Part shown: positions 7,110 through 14,552 of the stretch, piece by piece
Layout: the number at the start of each line of letters is the position of its first letter
Numbering within the stretch: the stretch's first letter is position 1
DNA from: JANXQG01 sp037147235
Lineage (GTDB): Bacteria; Planctomycetota; Planctomycetia; Pirellulales; Thermoguttaceae
DNA: 18,316 nucleotides
Assembly (NCBI GenBank): GCA_037147235.1
Contig: JBAWVO010000115.1
Coordinates: forward strand, 1 to 18,316
Reading direction: 5' to 3'
Translations under genes and position numbers: made by a program
The notes under the pieces: generated by a model
The model's input: the letters and a program-made list of their open reading frames with translations, nothing else
Database searches by the model: none
Told to the model about the DNA's origin: nothing

Positions 7110-7334
7110 CAATAAGAAGCCATGCTCGGGAGCGTTCTTTTCTTACCTGTATACAGCAGCATCTGCTCCACACCCCTACCGTACCTCCAGCCGGTTACGG
7201 ACGCCGTATGCCGTGCTGCTGATCCGAGTAACACATCACATAGACACTTTGGTCCTAATCCAGATGCCGTACCTCGACCGCCAGTAAACTGATCTTCAAT
7301 GGAATTACGAAGTCGTTTCTAATCAAGCATTGCA

Positions 7335-7355
7335 AAACGGTAACTAAGTACCACG
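7335..7355 (+). repeat. Copy 1 of a paired 21-bp site
   Basis: AAAC-GGTA-ACTAAG-TACC-ACG. The partner at 11987-12007 has identical outer bases AAACGGTA and TACCACG, but its six-base core is CTTAGT, the exact reverse complement of this one. The site lies just upstream of the start of the CHC2 protein gene, close to its ribosome binding site. Confidence 0.5.
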
Positions 7356-7381
7356 GACACCAAGCAAGGATTTGTTTTACG

Positions 7382-10156
7382 ATGAATGCCACCATTCCCC
7401 TCAGCCGCCATCTTTGTTGGGGGCTCGCCCTGTCACTGTTCGATACGCCACTGAAGGACCGCATCTTGCCCGCCAGCTTCGTCCAGTGTCCGATCTGCCA
7501 GGCAAAGAAACTGTCAGTCTTCCCCGAGCCTTTCCTGGGCGAGTGGTTCTCTTGCGATGCCTGCCATTTCCAAGGCGATTCGATCGAAATGGCGGCGCTG
7601 GCGTGGGGCCTCAGCATCTCCACGACGGTGAAGAAACTCGCTTACATCGGTGTCCCACAACTGGAGGCGACGGCGGACTGGCAGATCGACGATTACATCC
7701 GGAATCACGTCGAACGGCGTAAACGGCTCCTGACTTTCTGGCAAAACTGTCGCAAAAGACTGGCCCACTACTCGACCCCGGAGATGCGGGAACTGGCACG
7801 GTCCCTCACGACCTTTTGGGACTTCGGCTGCCCAGACTCGCAGGACCGGGGCGTCATCGGCGGATGTGTCCGGCTCGACGCCGAGCAATGTTTGTTTCCC
7901 GGCAGCACGGCCTACCGCAAATGGATGCACCACCGCGGCCATGGTGCCGGTGGCCGAGGCATCTTTCGCGGCGGCGGCTGGAGGGACATGCTCGTCGTGC
8001 CCTTCTGGAGCCTGCCCGGCTTGCTCAGCGGGCTTCTGTTTTTCGGTCGCCAGGGTGATCCTGCCCAGGGTGATTTCGTCTTCAAGTCGCTCCAGCCGCC
8101 GTATCGTGGCAGCCGCGAGGCGGGACTTCAGAACCTTGACGCCCTGTACAGCGGCCTACATCAGCAGCTCGGCTACACCGTGTTCGTCATCCCCGACGTG
8201 CTGACCGCCGTTGCGGCCCAGATCGCATGGCAGAAGGCCAGCCTCACCACGCCGCCGATCATCGGCACGTTCGAGAACGACGCCGTTACAACCAAGTCTG
8301 TTTGGATGTGGCAACCCCGGCCGGAGCTGGTCTTTCTCACCAGCGAGTTCAGTCTTCCCTTATTGCTCCAGGCAAAAAACGCTGGTGGCCATATTGCCAT
8401 CAACTACCTGCCCAAGGACGAGTTCCGCCATGCTTTGGCCCACGGTGACATCCTCGCTTGGCTGGCGGCGGCCAAACGCTACGCACGTCCGTGGCAGACC
8501 GTTTTGCAAGACAGGCTCGCCAAGTTGCCCCAGAACAAGGCAGAAGCCCTCCTGCTGCAAATCGGTTTCGACTGGCCGCAACTGCGAGATTTCATCCAAA
8601 GCTGTCCCCTTGGCTTGAAAGAACGCTTGGAGCGGTTGCTGGATGGACCGCGGCGGACCAGTATCTTCGGACATAAAGTAACCGAACGGGACGATGCTTG
8701 GTATTTTGAGCCGAGCCAGGAGTTCCTTGCGAACGGCGTGGTCAGGATCGAAAAGATTCTCCTCACCGCCAAGCATAAAAGGATCTTCTATCGCGGTCAT
8801 ATTTCGTTCCAGGGCGAACAGATCCCCTTCACGGAAAGCCACGGCGTCATCGAGCGAGGCGGGCTAGCTTGGGTGAGCAAGCACCTGCGGAAAGCTGGGA
8901 AAGGCCCGCTCATCTATAGGCAATCATGGTCGCACTACGTCCTGTCGGTGGCAGCGACCTTCCAGAAGCCCGAGTTCTTTCACCAAGCTGACACCGTGGG
9001 CTTTCGTCCCGGCTCGCTTCGCTTCTGCTTCCCCAAGTTCACGATGACGCTCAACGGAGAGGTCTCCGATCCGTTGCCGCTCATCGCGTCTGGAGACGTT
9101 CCGGCCGCCCACTTGGAGCGGCCCCAGCCGTTGACCGGCGAGGAGATCGCTGCCCTCTCGGTCGTGTCGGCCGACACGACGATGCTTTGGGCGATGGTCG
9201 CCACCCTCATGGACCGGCTCGTGATCGGAACCAGCAGCCGCAGCCCCTCGGGGATTGCCCTGGTCGGAGCGGGTGCCGAAGTCATGGGGCGTGAGGCCGC
9301 CAAGCTCCTCGGCTGTATCGAATGTCGGATACCGCCCAGCCAAAAGACCCAAAAGGTCGTGGAGCAGCTTCAATCGGCCTTCGGGCAGCACTGCTGGCCG
9401 CCCGTCGTCACTGGCCGCGTGACGCCCGGGCTGAAGAAATGGCTGCTGGAGTCCGATCCGAAGAACTGCATCGTGCCGTTGGACTGGCACACGGCCTGCA
9501 CGGCAGCCATTGGCGGATGGCACATCATTCGCCACGAGGGCACACCACAGTCCCTGGAAGCACTGAGTGCCGCCGCAGCGAAGCTCATTCCAGCGTATTT
9601 CCAGGACCTGGCCCAGCGTCGCTTCATTTACCCCATCACACAGCGATGCTGGATCAAGGGTCTGCTCAAGGACATGGCCGAGTGGTTCGAGCGGTGCGGC
9701 GGCGATGGCCGTGCCGTGCGTGCCGCTACCAGGGTTTTGACCGGCGACCGCCGTTACGCCCCGTGGCGATACTTTTTGGATATGGTCGCCCGGCTGATTA
9801 GCGACGGCGAGCTGGTGATCATCGACCAGGGCGACAGCCCAGACGAAGCCGAGCAAACCGCCATCGTGTACTGTAAGGCGTCAGGCCCGCTTCCAGCGTC
9901 GGTGCGGCTGCCCAAGTTCGCGGTCAACAACCTGTTGAGCAGAAACATCCCTCTCCCCAGCGTGTACCTTGTGGAACGCTCATTCCAGGACGCCGGTATG
10001 CTGCTTGGCCATACGTCCGACACCAACGAGACCAGGAACCCCACCTGGATCTTTCCGCGAGATGTGTGGGACGAACAAATGCGGATGCGGCCGGAATGGC
10101 GGCGTTTGCGGCCAAATCAAGCCTTGCAAAACCGGTTCGCGTTGTGTTCGCCGTAA
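7382..10156 (+). CDS. Large CHC2 zinc-finger / TOPRIM-like primase-related protein
   Basis: The 924-residue protein opens with a DnaG-like CHC2 zinc ribbon: Cys36-P-I-Cys39 and Cys58-D-A-Cys61-His62, with an aromatic W-F strand between and F-Q-G-D-S-I-E-M after, closely following the DnaG pattern. About 190-220 contains M-L-V-V-P-F-W-S-L-P-G-L-L-S-G-L-L-F-F-G-R, like the conserved strand pair before the DnaG TOPRIM domain. About 264-345 (V-F-V-I-P-D-V-L-T-A-V-A-A) could be a TOPRIM-like fold lacking the usual catalytic Glu. Around 624-634 G-I-A-L-V-G-A-G-A-E-V sits where related phage-type helicases have a P-loop, but there is no G-K-T, so any ATPase there is degenerate. A role in primer synthesis or origin recognition fits the neighbouring helicase and Prim-Pol genes. 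The start is ATG at 7382 with AAGGA about 11 bases upstream. A degenerate primase acting as a structural partner is an alternative. Confidence 0.65.
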   Translation: MNATIPLSRHLCWGLALSLFDTPLKDRILPASFVQCPICQAKKLSVFPEPFLGEWFSCDACHFQGDSIEMAALAWGLSISTTVKKLAYIGVPQLEATADWQIDDYIRNHVERRKRLLTFWQNCRKRLAHYSTPEMRELARSLTTFWDFGCPDSQDRGVIGGCVRLDAEQCLFPGSTAYRKWMHHRGHGAGGRGIFRGGGWRDMLVVPFWSLPGLLSGLLFFGRQGDPAQGDFVFKSLQPPYRGSREAGLQNLDALYSGLHQQLGYTVFVIPDVLTAVAAQIAWQKASLTTPPIIGTFENDAVTTKSVWMWQPRPELVFLTSEFSLPLLLQAKNAGGHIAINYLPKDEFRHALAHGDILAWLAAAKRYARPWQTVLQDRLAKLPQNKAEALLLQIGFDWPQLRDFIQSCPLGLKERLERLLDGPRRTSIFGHKVTERDDAWYFEPSQEFLANGVVRIEKILLTAKHKRIFYRGHISFQGEQIPFTESHGVIERGGLAWVSKHLRKAGKGPLIYRQSWSHYVLSVAATFQKPEFFHQADTVGFRPGSLRFCFPKFTMTLNGEVSDPLPLIASGDVPAAHLERPQPLTGEEIAALSVVSADTTMLWAMVATLMDRLVIGTSSRSPSGIALVGAGAEVMGREAAKLLGCIECRIPPSQKTQKVVEQLQSAFGQHCWPPVVTGRVTPGLKKWLLESDPKNCIVPLDWHTACTAAIGGWHIIRHEGTPQSLEALSAAAAKLIPAYFQDLAQRRFIYPITQRCWIKGLLKDMAEWFERCGGDGRAVRAATRVLTGDRRYAPWRYFLDMVARLISDGELVIIDQGDSPDEAEQTAIVYCKASGPLPASVRLPKFAVNNLLSRNIPLPSVYLVERSFQDAGMLLGHTSDTNETRNPTWIFPRDVWDEQMRMRPEWRRLRPNQALQNRFALCSP

Positions 10157-10715
10157 TGCGTGGCATGTTTAACAGACTTGCGTTGTGATCGACCTGTCTA
10201 ATGTGCCGGATGACTTCCACACGCCATCACAGCAGCATCCTGCGGACCGCCATGGATCGGGGGCGATCACTGGAGCAACGCCTTTATCACGGGCCAGGTG
10301 CTGACGAAAAGCATACAAACTTTGTAGGGCCGGTGGGCGGATTACCTGGGTGCTGGGAGGTTCTGGAAAAAAGGTGCGGGCCGAAAGTGCTGTTGAGCCG
10401 TTTGTCCGAGATCAGCCTGCTCTTGCAGATAAACCGTTATGCCGAAAGGGTTTGATGTGTTTCGCGATGATTCCTCGCGGTACCGCATCAGTGCCTCACT
10501 GCCCAGAAACACCGCTTTCCACCCCCCGTTTCCTCGCCCTATAGTTTCCGGCTGGCAACCAAGCCCGCAAGATCAGAGCAGTACGATGCCCGGCGTTTTT
10601 TGAGCCGCTGTGGAGATGGCGTTGAAGCCGGGCGAAAGTGCTGATTTCCCTGGCCGTATGCTGGGGCTGACATCACCTTGCTGACATCCTCTTGTTGCTC
10701 GGGTACGATGATGGC
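10157..10715. other. 559-bp region without a convincing gene
   Basis: Short open frames exist (for example 10439-10603, 54 codons), but none has a ribosome site or recognisable protein pattern. A near-repeat of about 17 bp ending in CGAAAGTGCTG occurs at 10376-10392 and 10627-10643 (15 of 17 identical). A 14-bp tandem duplication lies next to the following gene. TAGTTTCCG at 10542-10550 equals half of the palindrome at 619-636, which may be chance. The stretch may be a decayed junction between the replication module and chromosomal genes. Confidence 0.5.
10666..10693 (+). repeat. 14-bp tandem duplication upstream of the radical SAM gene
   Basis: GCTGACATCACCTT (10666-10679) is followed directly by GCTGACATCCTCTT (10680-10693), 12 of 14 identical. 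The pair ends 22 bp before the radical SAM start codon, in the likely promoter or leader region. Confidence 0.6.
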
Positions 10716-11954
10716 ATGAAGGTATTGTTCATTTCTCCGAACGCCGAGCGGATCAACATGCCGGTATTGCCGTTGGGGCTGGCCATGGTAGCGGCTGCAA
10801 CACGGCGGGCTGGCCATGAGCCCCGCTTTCTTGATCTGCTGGGCTCACAGGACCCGCTGGCGGCAGTTCGCTGGGCCATCGGCGAGTTCCAGCCCGCGGT
10901 CATTGCCCTCTCGATCCGCAACGTCGATGACCAGTCGATGCAGGACACGAAGTTCCTGCTGGAGCCGGTGCAGGACGTGGTGGCCGCCTGCCGGGCGACC
11001 AGCCAAGCCAAGATCGTCGTGGGCGGTGCCGGTTACAGCATCTTCCCGGAGGCCGCCTTGGCGTACCTGAACGCCGACTATGGCATCTGCGGCGAGGGTG
11101 AGCTGGTCTTCCCCGTGCTCCTGGAGCGGCTCCAACAGGGCCAGGACGTGGCGGGGCTGCCCGCAGTTTATGTTCGCGGCGGCCAGCCACCGACGACCAG
11201 GATCTTCGCCGAGGAATTGGACCGCTTGCCGATGCCCGAGGCCGATCTTTGGTCGTCGGCCGATCCCATGGACCCCGAGGTATGGGTTCCGGTACAGACT
11301 CGCCGCGGCTGCCCGCTGGCGTGCAGCTACTGCTCGACACCTGAGTTGGAGGGCACGGAGTTGCGGACGCGGTCGCCAGCTACGGTCGTCGAGCATATCG
11401 CTCGCGTGGCTGAGGCCGGTTTCCGTAAGTTCTACTTCGTGGACAACACATTTAACTTCCCAGCCTCCTACGCTTTGGAATTGTGCCACCGACTGGCTGA
11501 GCTGCGGCTGGACCTGGCTTGGCGGTGCATCTTGTATCCGCACCAAGTCAACGAGGAGCTGGTGATGGCGATGGCCAAGGCGGGCTGCGTTGAAGTGAGC
11601 CTGGGCTTCGAGAGCGGCTGCCCGCAGGTGCTGCGGGCCATGAATAAGCGGTTTCAGCCCCAGGAGGTGCGGGAGATTTCCGAGCGGCTGGCGGCCCTCG
11701 GCATCCGGCGGTTGGGGTTTCTGCTCTTGGGTGGCCCCGGCGAGACGAAGGAGTCGGTGGCCGAGAGCTTCGCCTTCGCCCGGTCGCTCGGCTTGGAGAT
11801 GCTCAAGGTCTCCACAGGCATCCGCCTCTACCCGCACACGCCCCTGGCCCGGCAGGCCGTCGAGGAGGGGGTGCTTTCCAATGAGGACGATCTGCTCACG
11901 CCCCGATTCTACATCCAGCCCGGTTTGGAAGACTACATCCGAGAGATTCAATAG
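10716..11954 (+). CDS. Radical SAM protein with N-terminal B12-binding-like domain
   Basis: The 412-residue protein has the two-domain layout of B12-binding radical SAM enzymes. Residues 1-130 form a Rossmann-like cobalamin-binding-type domain (M-K-V-L-F-I-S-P, later I-V-V-G-G-A-G-Y and I-C-G-E-G-E). The radical SAM barrel follows with Cys199-P-L-A-Cys203-S-Y-Cys206, the CxxxCxxC ligands of the 4Fe-4S cluster that cleaves S-adenosylmethionine. A strand V-S-L-G-F-E-S-G and a later G-F-L-L-L-G-G-P-G-E-T are typical of the family. The D-x-H-x-x-G cobalamin ligand motif is absent, so B12 may bind base-off without His or not at all. The substrate is unknown; members methylate or rearrange lipids, antibiotics or peptides. 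ATG 10716 gives the standard family start; TTG 10692 would add eight residues. No good ribosome site is visible. The gene lies between two non-coding stretches and may be monocistronic. Confidence 0.85.
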   Translation: MKVLFISPNAERINMPVLPLGLAMVAAATRRAGHEPRFLDLLGSQDPLAAVRWAIGEFQPAVIALSIRNVDDQSMQDTKFLLEPVQDVVAACRATSQAKIVVGGAGYSIFPEAALAYLNADYGICGEGELVFPVLLERLQQGQDVAGLPAVYVRGGQPPTTRIFAEELDRLPMPEADLWSSADPMDPEVWVPVQTRRGCPLACSYCSTPELEGTELRTRSPATVVEHIARVAEAGFRKFYFVDNTFNFPASYALELCHRLAELRLDLAWRCILYPHQVNEELVMAMAKAGCVEVSLGFESGCPQVLRAMNKRFQPQEVREISERLAALGIRRLGFLLLGGPGETKESVAESFAFARSLGLEMLKVSTGIRLYPHTPLARQAVEEGVLSNEDDLLTPRFYIQPGLEDYIREIQ

Positions 11955-11986
11955 GCAGCCGACTCCGCTGGCTGCCCGAGCAGTGG

Positions 11987-12007
11987 AAACGGTACTTAGT
12001 TACCACG
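11987..12007 (+). repeat. Copy 2 of a paired 21-bp site
   Basis: AAAC-GGTA-CTTAGT-TACC-ACG, located 32 bp after the radical SAM stop. It shares all 15 outer bases with 7335-7355 in direct orientation, while the 14-bp centre (GGTA...TACC) is an exact inverted copy. The two sites are 4,652 bp apart. Confidence 0.5.
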
Positions 12008-12164
12008 CTTGCTCCAAGGATGACGATTCGACCAGGAGCATGGCCTTGTCGCCTACGCAAGAGAAGTCCGCAACGGCTGGTAGAGGATCGTCGCCGGAAT
12101 GACGACCGTCACCATGCCGGGCAGCAAAAGAATTGCTCGTAGTTGTTTCCAGGCTGGCATATTG

Positions 12165-12710
12165 TCACACCTTCTCCAGCACCACCGCCCGGCATCCACG
12201 AACCCAAGGCGTCTCGACCGGTCGAAGTCCGACTTCTTCGGCGGTTGCTACCTCCTGGGCGAAAACCTTGCCGGGAACGTGAATCTTAGGTTCGGCCGCC
12301 AGCAACTTCCCGCCCGGCTTGAGGCAAGCGTGGATTTCACCCAGTAGTCGCCGTTGATCCGGCACCTCATGGACCATCATGAATGCCAGGGCGAAGTCGG
12401 CCTGGGCATCGACGCCAAGGTGATCCGGTTCGCATTTATGAAGTCGTATTCGATTTGCGACACCGGCCGCCGTTGCTCGCTGCCGCAGCACATCCAGCAT
12501 CTCTTGTTGAAGATCAACTGCGATGACGAGGCCGCTGTCACCAACCAGCTTCGCCATCGCAATCGAGCAGAAGCCCATCCCACAGCCCACATCCATGACG
12601 GTCGCCCCCGGCTTGACGTAGGGGCCGACGATCTTCACCGGGTTGTGAAACAGACGGCGAATCGGATTGTCGATAAAATAGCCACCCCACCAGGGGCATA
12701 CGTGTGGCAT
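12165..12710 (-). CDS. Class I SAM-dependent methyltransferase
   Basis: The 181-residue protein has the classic Rossmann methyltransferase motifs. Motif I is V-M-D-V-G-C-G-M-G-F with Asp40 and the glycine loop at 42-46, which holds S-adenosylmethionine. Motif II is V-I-A-V-D ending at acidic Asp66. A later strand-helix, C-L-K-P-G-G-K-L-L-A-A-E-P, is the usual motif near the substrate side. The N-terminal M-P-H-V-C-P-W-W resembles a group of small bacterial methyltransferases of unknown substrate. The length is at the short end of the family but the core is complete. The ATG at 12710 is preceded on its strand by GAGG six bases away. It lies 13 bp downstream of the Dabb remnant on the same strand, behind the magnesium transporter, so the three may share a transcript. 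Substrate specificity cannot be read from sequence. Confidence 0.85.
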   Translation of the reverse strand: MPHVCPWWGGYFIDNPIRRLFHNPVKIVGPYVKPGATVMDVGCGMGFCSIAMAKLVGDSGLVIAVDLQQEMLDVLRQRATAAGVANRIRLHKCEPDHLGVDAQADFALAFMMVHEVPDQRRLLGEIHACLKPGGKLLAAEPKIHVPGKVFAQEVATAEEVGLRPVETPWVRGCRAVVLEKV

Positions 12711-12723
12711 CGCATACCTCGGT

Positions 12724-12909
12724 TCACGGTTCCAAGTACGAGTCGAACACCCGGACTTTCTTCCAGTTGTCCTTATTCTCCTCGATGAACTTCATGTGCC
12801 GCTCGGCCTTTGAATACTCGTCGTGAGCCGCTTTGCTCTTGAACACCAGATACGAACCAGAATTATCCTTCGGGCCGGATGTGAATGCAAGTAGCGGGTT
12901 GCTAACCAA
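12724..12909 (-). pseudogene. N-terminally truncated Dabb-like (dimeric alpha-beta barrel) remnant
   Basis: The 61-codon frame encodes only the second half of a stress-response Dabb-type ferredoxin-like fold. The stretch S-Y-L-V-F-K-S-K-A-A-H-D-E-Y, then H-M-K-F-I-E and W-K-K-V-R-V-F-D-S, matches the C-terminal strand-helix-strand of that family, whose members are near 100 residues. The missing first half is not upstream in another frame, because that DNA encodes the end of the magnesium transporter. The frame begins with TTG immediately after the transporter's TAA and in the same frame, with no good ribosome site. The simplest reading is a rearrangement that placed the transporter's 3' end into a Dabb gene. 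Translation of a short product from TTG cannot be excluded. Confidence 0.55.
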
Positions 12910-13905
12910 TTAGCCGTTCAATAGCCAACGTGCCAGACTGAAGTAGACCAGGAGCGTCACGATGTCAGTGGCTGCCAGGGCGATGGGGCCAGCGGCGACA
13001 CGGGGCTCACGCTGAAAGAACCGCAGAAGGTTGGGTATCGACATGCCGATCACCGCCGCACAGGTCACGCCAGCAAGAATGCCTCCCAGCAATGCCACGA
13101 CCACCCGGACCCTGCCAAGCCACAGGATTGCCACGAAGCCAACCGTAGCAGCACTTGCGATTCCCAAGAAAAGGCCGGTCATTGCCTCAGATCGCAGTTT
13201 TCGCAGAATGGATTGCATCGTCGGACGCTGTCCATGCAGCAGTTGGATTGCCAAACTCACCGACTGAATGCTTACGCTTTCGGACAACGCCAGGACAACC
13301 GGAATAAATATAGCCAAGGCAACCGTCTTTTCCAGTTCCGCCTGAAAGATGCCCGATAAGAACGCCGCCAGGATGCCGCCAGCGACATTCGCCAGAAGCC
13401 AAGGAAAGCGACTGCGAAAGGCATCGACGGAGGATGACCGTCGAGCTTCAGTAAGGTGTACGCCGATCAACTGAAACAGATCGTTTTGGCGTTCCGTACG
13501 GTCGAGGTCGGTCAATTCGTCTGTGTAGAGTTCAACATCCACGATACCAAGGATGCGACGATCCTTCTCGACGACAGGGAATGCCAACAATCGGTGCAAG
13601 ATGAAAAAATCGCAGGCGTCAAGAACGGTTGCTGTTTTTGGGATGGTAATGACTTCTCTGACCATGATGTCTTCAACCCGCTTGTCGAGAGGAGCGAGCA
13701 GCAAGCGACGGACGGGCACCACCCCTTGAACTCGCCCTTCATCGTCAACGACGTAAAAGTAACTTACCCGGCTTGAAGGAGGATTTGTTCGGATAGAGGA
13801 CAGTGCCTCACCAATGGTCTGGTCGATATGCAGCCGGGCGAATTCCGTCCGCATGTGGCGGGTAATTGGATCATCGAGAGTTCTTTGGATGGCAGGGGCA
13901 AGCAT
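12910..13905 (-). CDS. CBS-domain MgtE-type magnesium channel lacking the MgtE N domain
   Basis: The 331-residue protein belongs to the MgtE family, inner-membrane Mg2+ channels gated by cytoplasmic domains. Residues about 14-130 form two CBS domains (V-S-Y-F-Y-V-V-D-D-E-G-R-V-Q-G-V-V and L-L-A-F-P-V-V-E-K-D-R-R-I-L-G-I-V-D). From about 168 a membrane domain with roughly five helices begins R-F-P-W-L-L-A-N-V-A-G-G, typical of MgtE. The pore-region motif, usually G-G-N-A-G-T-Q, reads L-S-E-S-V-S-I-Q here. Common MgtE proteins are about 450 residues; the N-terminal superhelical domain that helps gating is missing, so regulation is probably by CBS alone. The ATG follows AAAAGGA with good spacing. 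A plausible promoter lies upstream at 13941-13970. Its stop is immediately followed by the Dabb remnant. The ion could be another divalent metal. Confidence 0.85.
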   Translation of the reverse strand: MLAPAIQRTLDDPITRHMRTEFARLHIDQTIGEALSSIRTNPPSSRVSYFYVVDDEGRVQGVVPVRRLLLAPLDKRVEDIMVREVITIPKTATVLDACDFFILHRLLAFPVVEKDRRILGIVDVELYTDELTDLDRTERQNDLFQLIGVHLTEARRSSSVDAFRSRFPWLLANVAGGILAAFLSGIFQAELEKTVALAIFIPVVLALSESVSIQSVSLAIQLLHGQRPTMQSILRKLRSEAMTGLFLGIASAATVGFVAILWLGRVRVVVALLGGILAGVTCAAVIGMSIPNLLRFFQREPRVAAGPIALAATDIVTLLVYFSLARWLLNG

Positions 13906-13940
13906 GAATGTCCTTTTCGGCTATTGATGCGAAACTTGGT

Positions 13941-13970
13941 ATTATACGGGTTGATGCACTTCAGCGTGAA
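13941..13970 (-). promoter_or_regulatory. Candidate sigma70-type promoter for the MgtE-like gene
   Basis: On the minus strand TTCACG (13970-13965) is followed after 18 bp by a perfect TATAAT (13946-13941), 36 bp before the MgtE-like ATG. The -35 box matches four of six consensus bases. It lies in the gap shared with the divergent DinB-like gene. Confidence 0.45.
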
Positions 13971-14062
13971 TCGCCGCCAGGGTTCTTGTTTTCGTCACGA
14001 TGGGGGGTGTAAACTGAGGGGCATTACATTCGATGAACTTGGAATGAAGGAACAATAAACCA

Positions 14063-14533
14063 ATGGAACCAACGACGCTGATCGACGGCTACCTCGACGG
14101 CCCGCAATTATTGCGAAAGGCCGTGGCCGGGATGTCCCATGAGCAACTTATGGCCCGCCCCATCCCCGGCAAGTGGTCCACGCTGGAAGTAATCTGCCAT
14201 CTGGCCGATTTTGAGATCGTCTGTGGCGACCGGATCAAGCGGGTGATTGCCGAGAACGAGCCGACTTTTTCCAGCGGCGATCCTGACCTGTTTGCCGCTC
14301 GGTTGGCCTACGATCAGCGGAATGCCGAAGAGGAACTCCTGCTCATCGAATTGATCCGCAAGCAAGTCGCTCGAATTCTTCGCACACTCAAGGCCGAAGA
14401 CTTCCAACGCCGGGGCATCCATTCCGAGGCCGGGCCGCTAACGCTGGAGACGCTGATTCAGAGAATGACCGGCCACATTCCCCATCATGTTCAGTTCATC
14501 GAGGAAAAGAGGAAGGCGATGGCCCAGAAATGA
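14063..14533 (+). CDS. DinB-family protein (metal-binding four-helix bundle)
   Basis: The 156-residue protein fits the DinB/YfiT-like superfamily, four-helix bundles with a three-histidine metal site. The expected ligands are visible: His46 in the W-S-T-L-E-V-I-C-H-L-A-D-F-E helix, and His138 and His142 in H-I-P-H-H-V-Q-F-I-E. The G-K-W-S motif before the second helix is also typical. Length is normal for the family. Characterised relatives are thiol-dependent transferases or hydrolases (for example with bacillithiol or mycothiol), but most have no known substrate, so no reaction is assigned. The start is ATG 14063 with GAAGGA about 11 bases upstream. It is divergent from the MgtE-like gene and is followed closely by a small membrane protein and TspO, which suggests a stress-related operon. 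Confidence 0.85.
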   Translation: MEPTTLIDGYLDGPQLLRKAVAGMSHEQLMARPIPGKWSTLEVICHLADFEIVCGDRIKRVIAENEPTFSSGDPDLFAARLAYDQRNAEEELLLIELIRKQVARILRTLKAEDFQRRGIHSEAGPLTLETLIQRMTGHIPHHVQFIEEKRKAMAQK

Positions 14534-14552
14534 ATCGCCAGCCGCAAACGCC

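Larger units (their letters stand above)
6895..7381. other. 487-bp non-coding region, candidate replication origin
   Basis: No convincing gene lies here. The left end holds three iteron-like repeats rich in A-runs. The centre has nested inverted repeats (7035-7109). There is a 10-bp palindrome CTGTATACAG at 7147-7156 and a repeat-like site at 7335-7355 next to the following start codon. A-rich iterons plus secondary structure beside helicase and primase genes is the usual layout of an iteron-controlled origin, but no DnaA box or defined unwinding element was identified, so the origin call is inference. Confidence 0.45.

Noticed and set aside
7147..7156. CTGTATACAG palindrome as a LexA box
   Set aside because: The CTGT and ACAG arms are only two bases apart instead of eight, so it does not fit the usual LexA site.
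6901..7287. 128-codon open frame after the Prim-Pol gene
   Set aside because: Its repeated K-M-D-T-K / K-K-W-T-Q segments are just the iteron-like DNA repeats translated, and the rest has no protein character or ribosome site.
10201..10455. 84-codon open frame, and a 54-codon frame at 10439-10603
   Set aside because: No ribosome binding site, no family resemblance and weak codon bias; treated as part of a non-coding gap.
10542..10550. TAGTTTCCG, identical to half of the palindrome at 619-636
   Set aside because: A single 9-base half-site without its mirror half could occur by chance in 18 kb.
11954..11976. GGCAGCC/GGCTGCC hairpin at the radical SAM stop codon
   Set aside because: A 7-bp stem without a following T-run is too weak to call a terminator.
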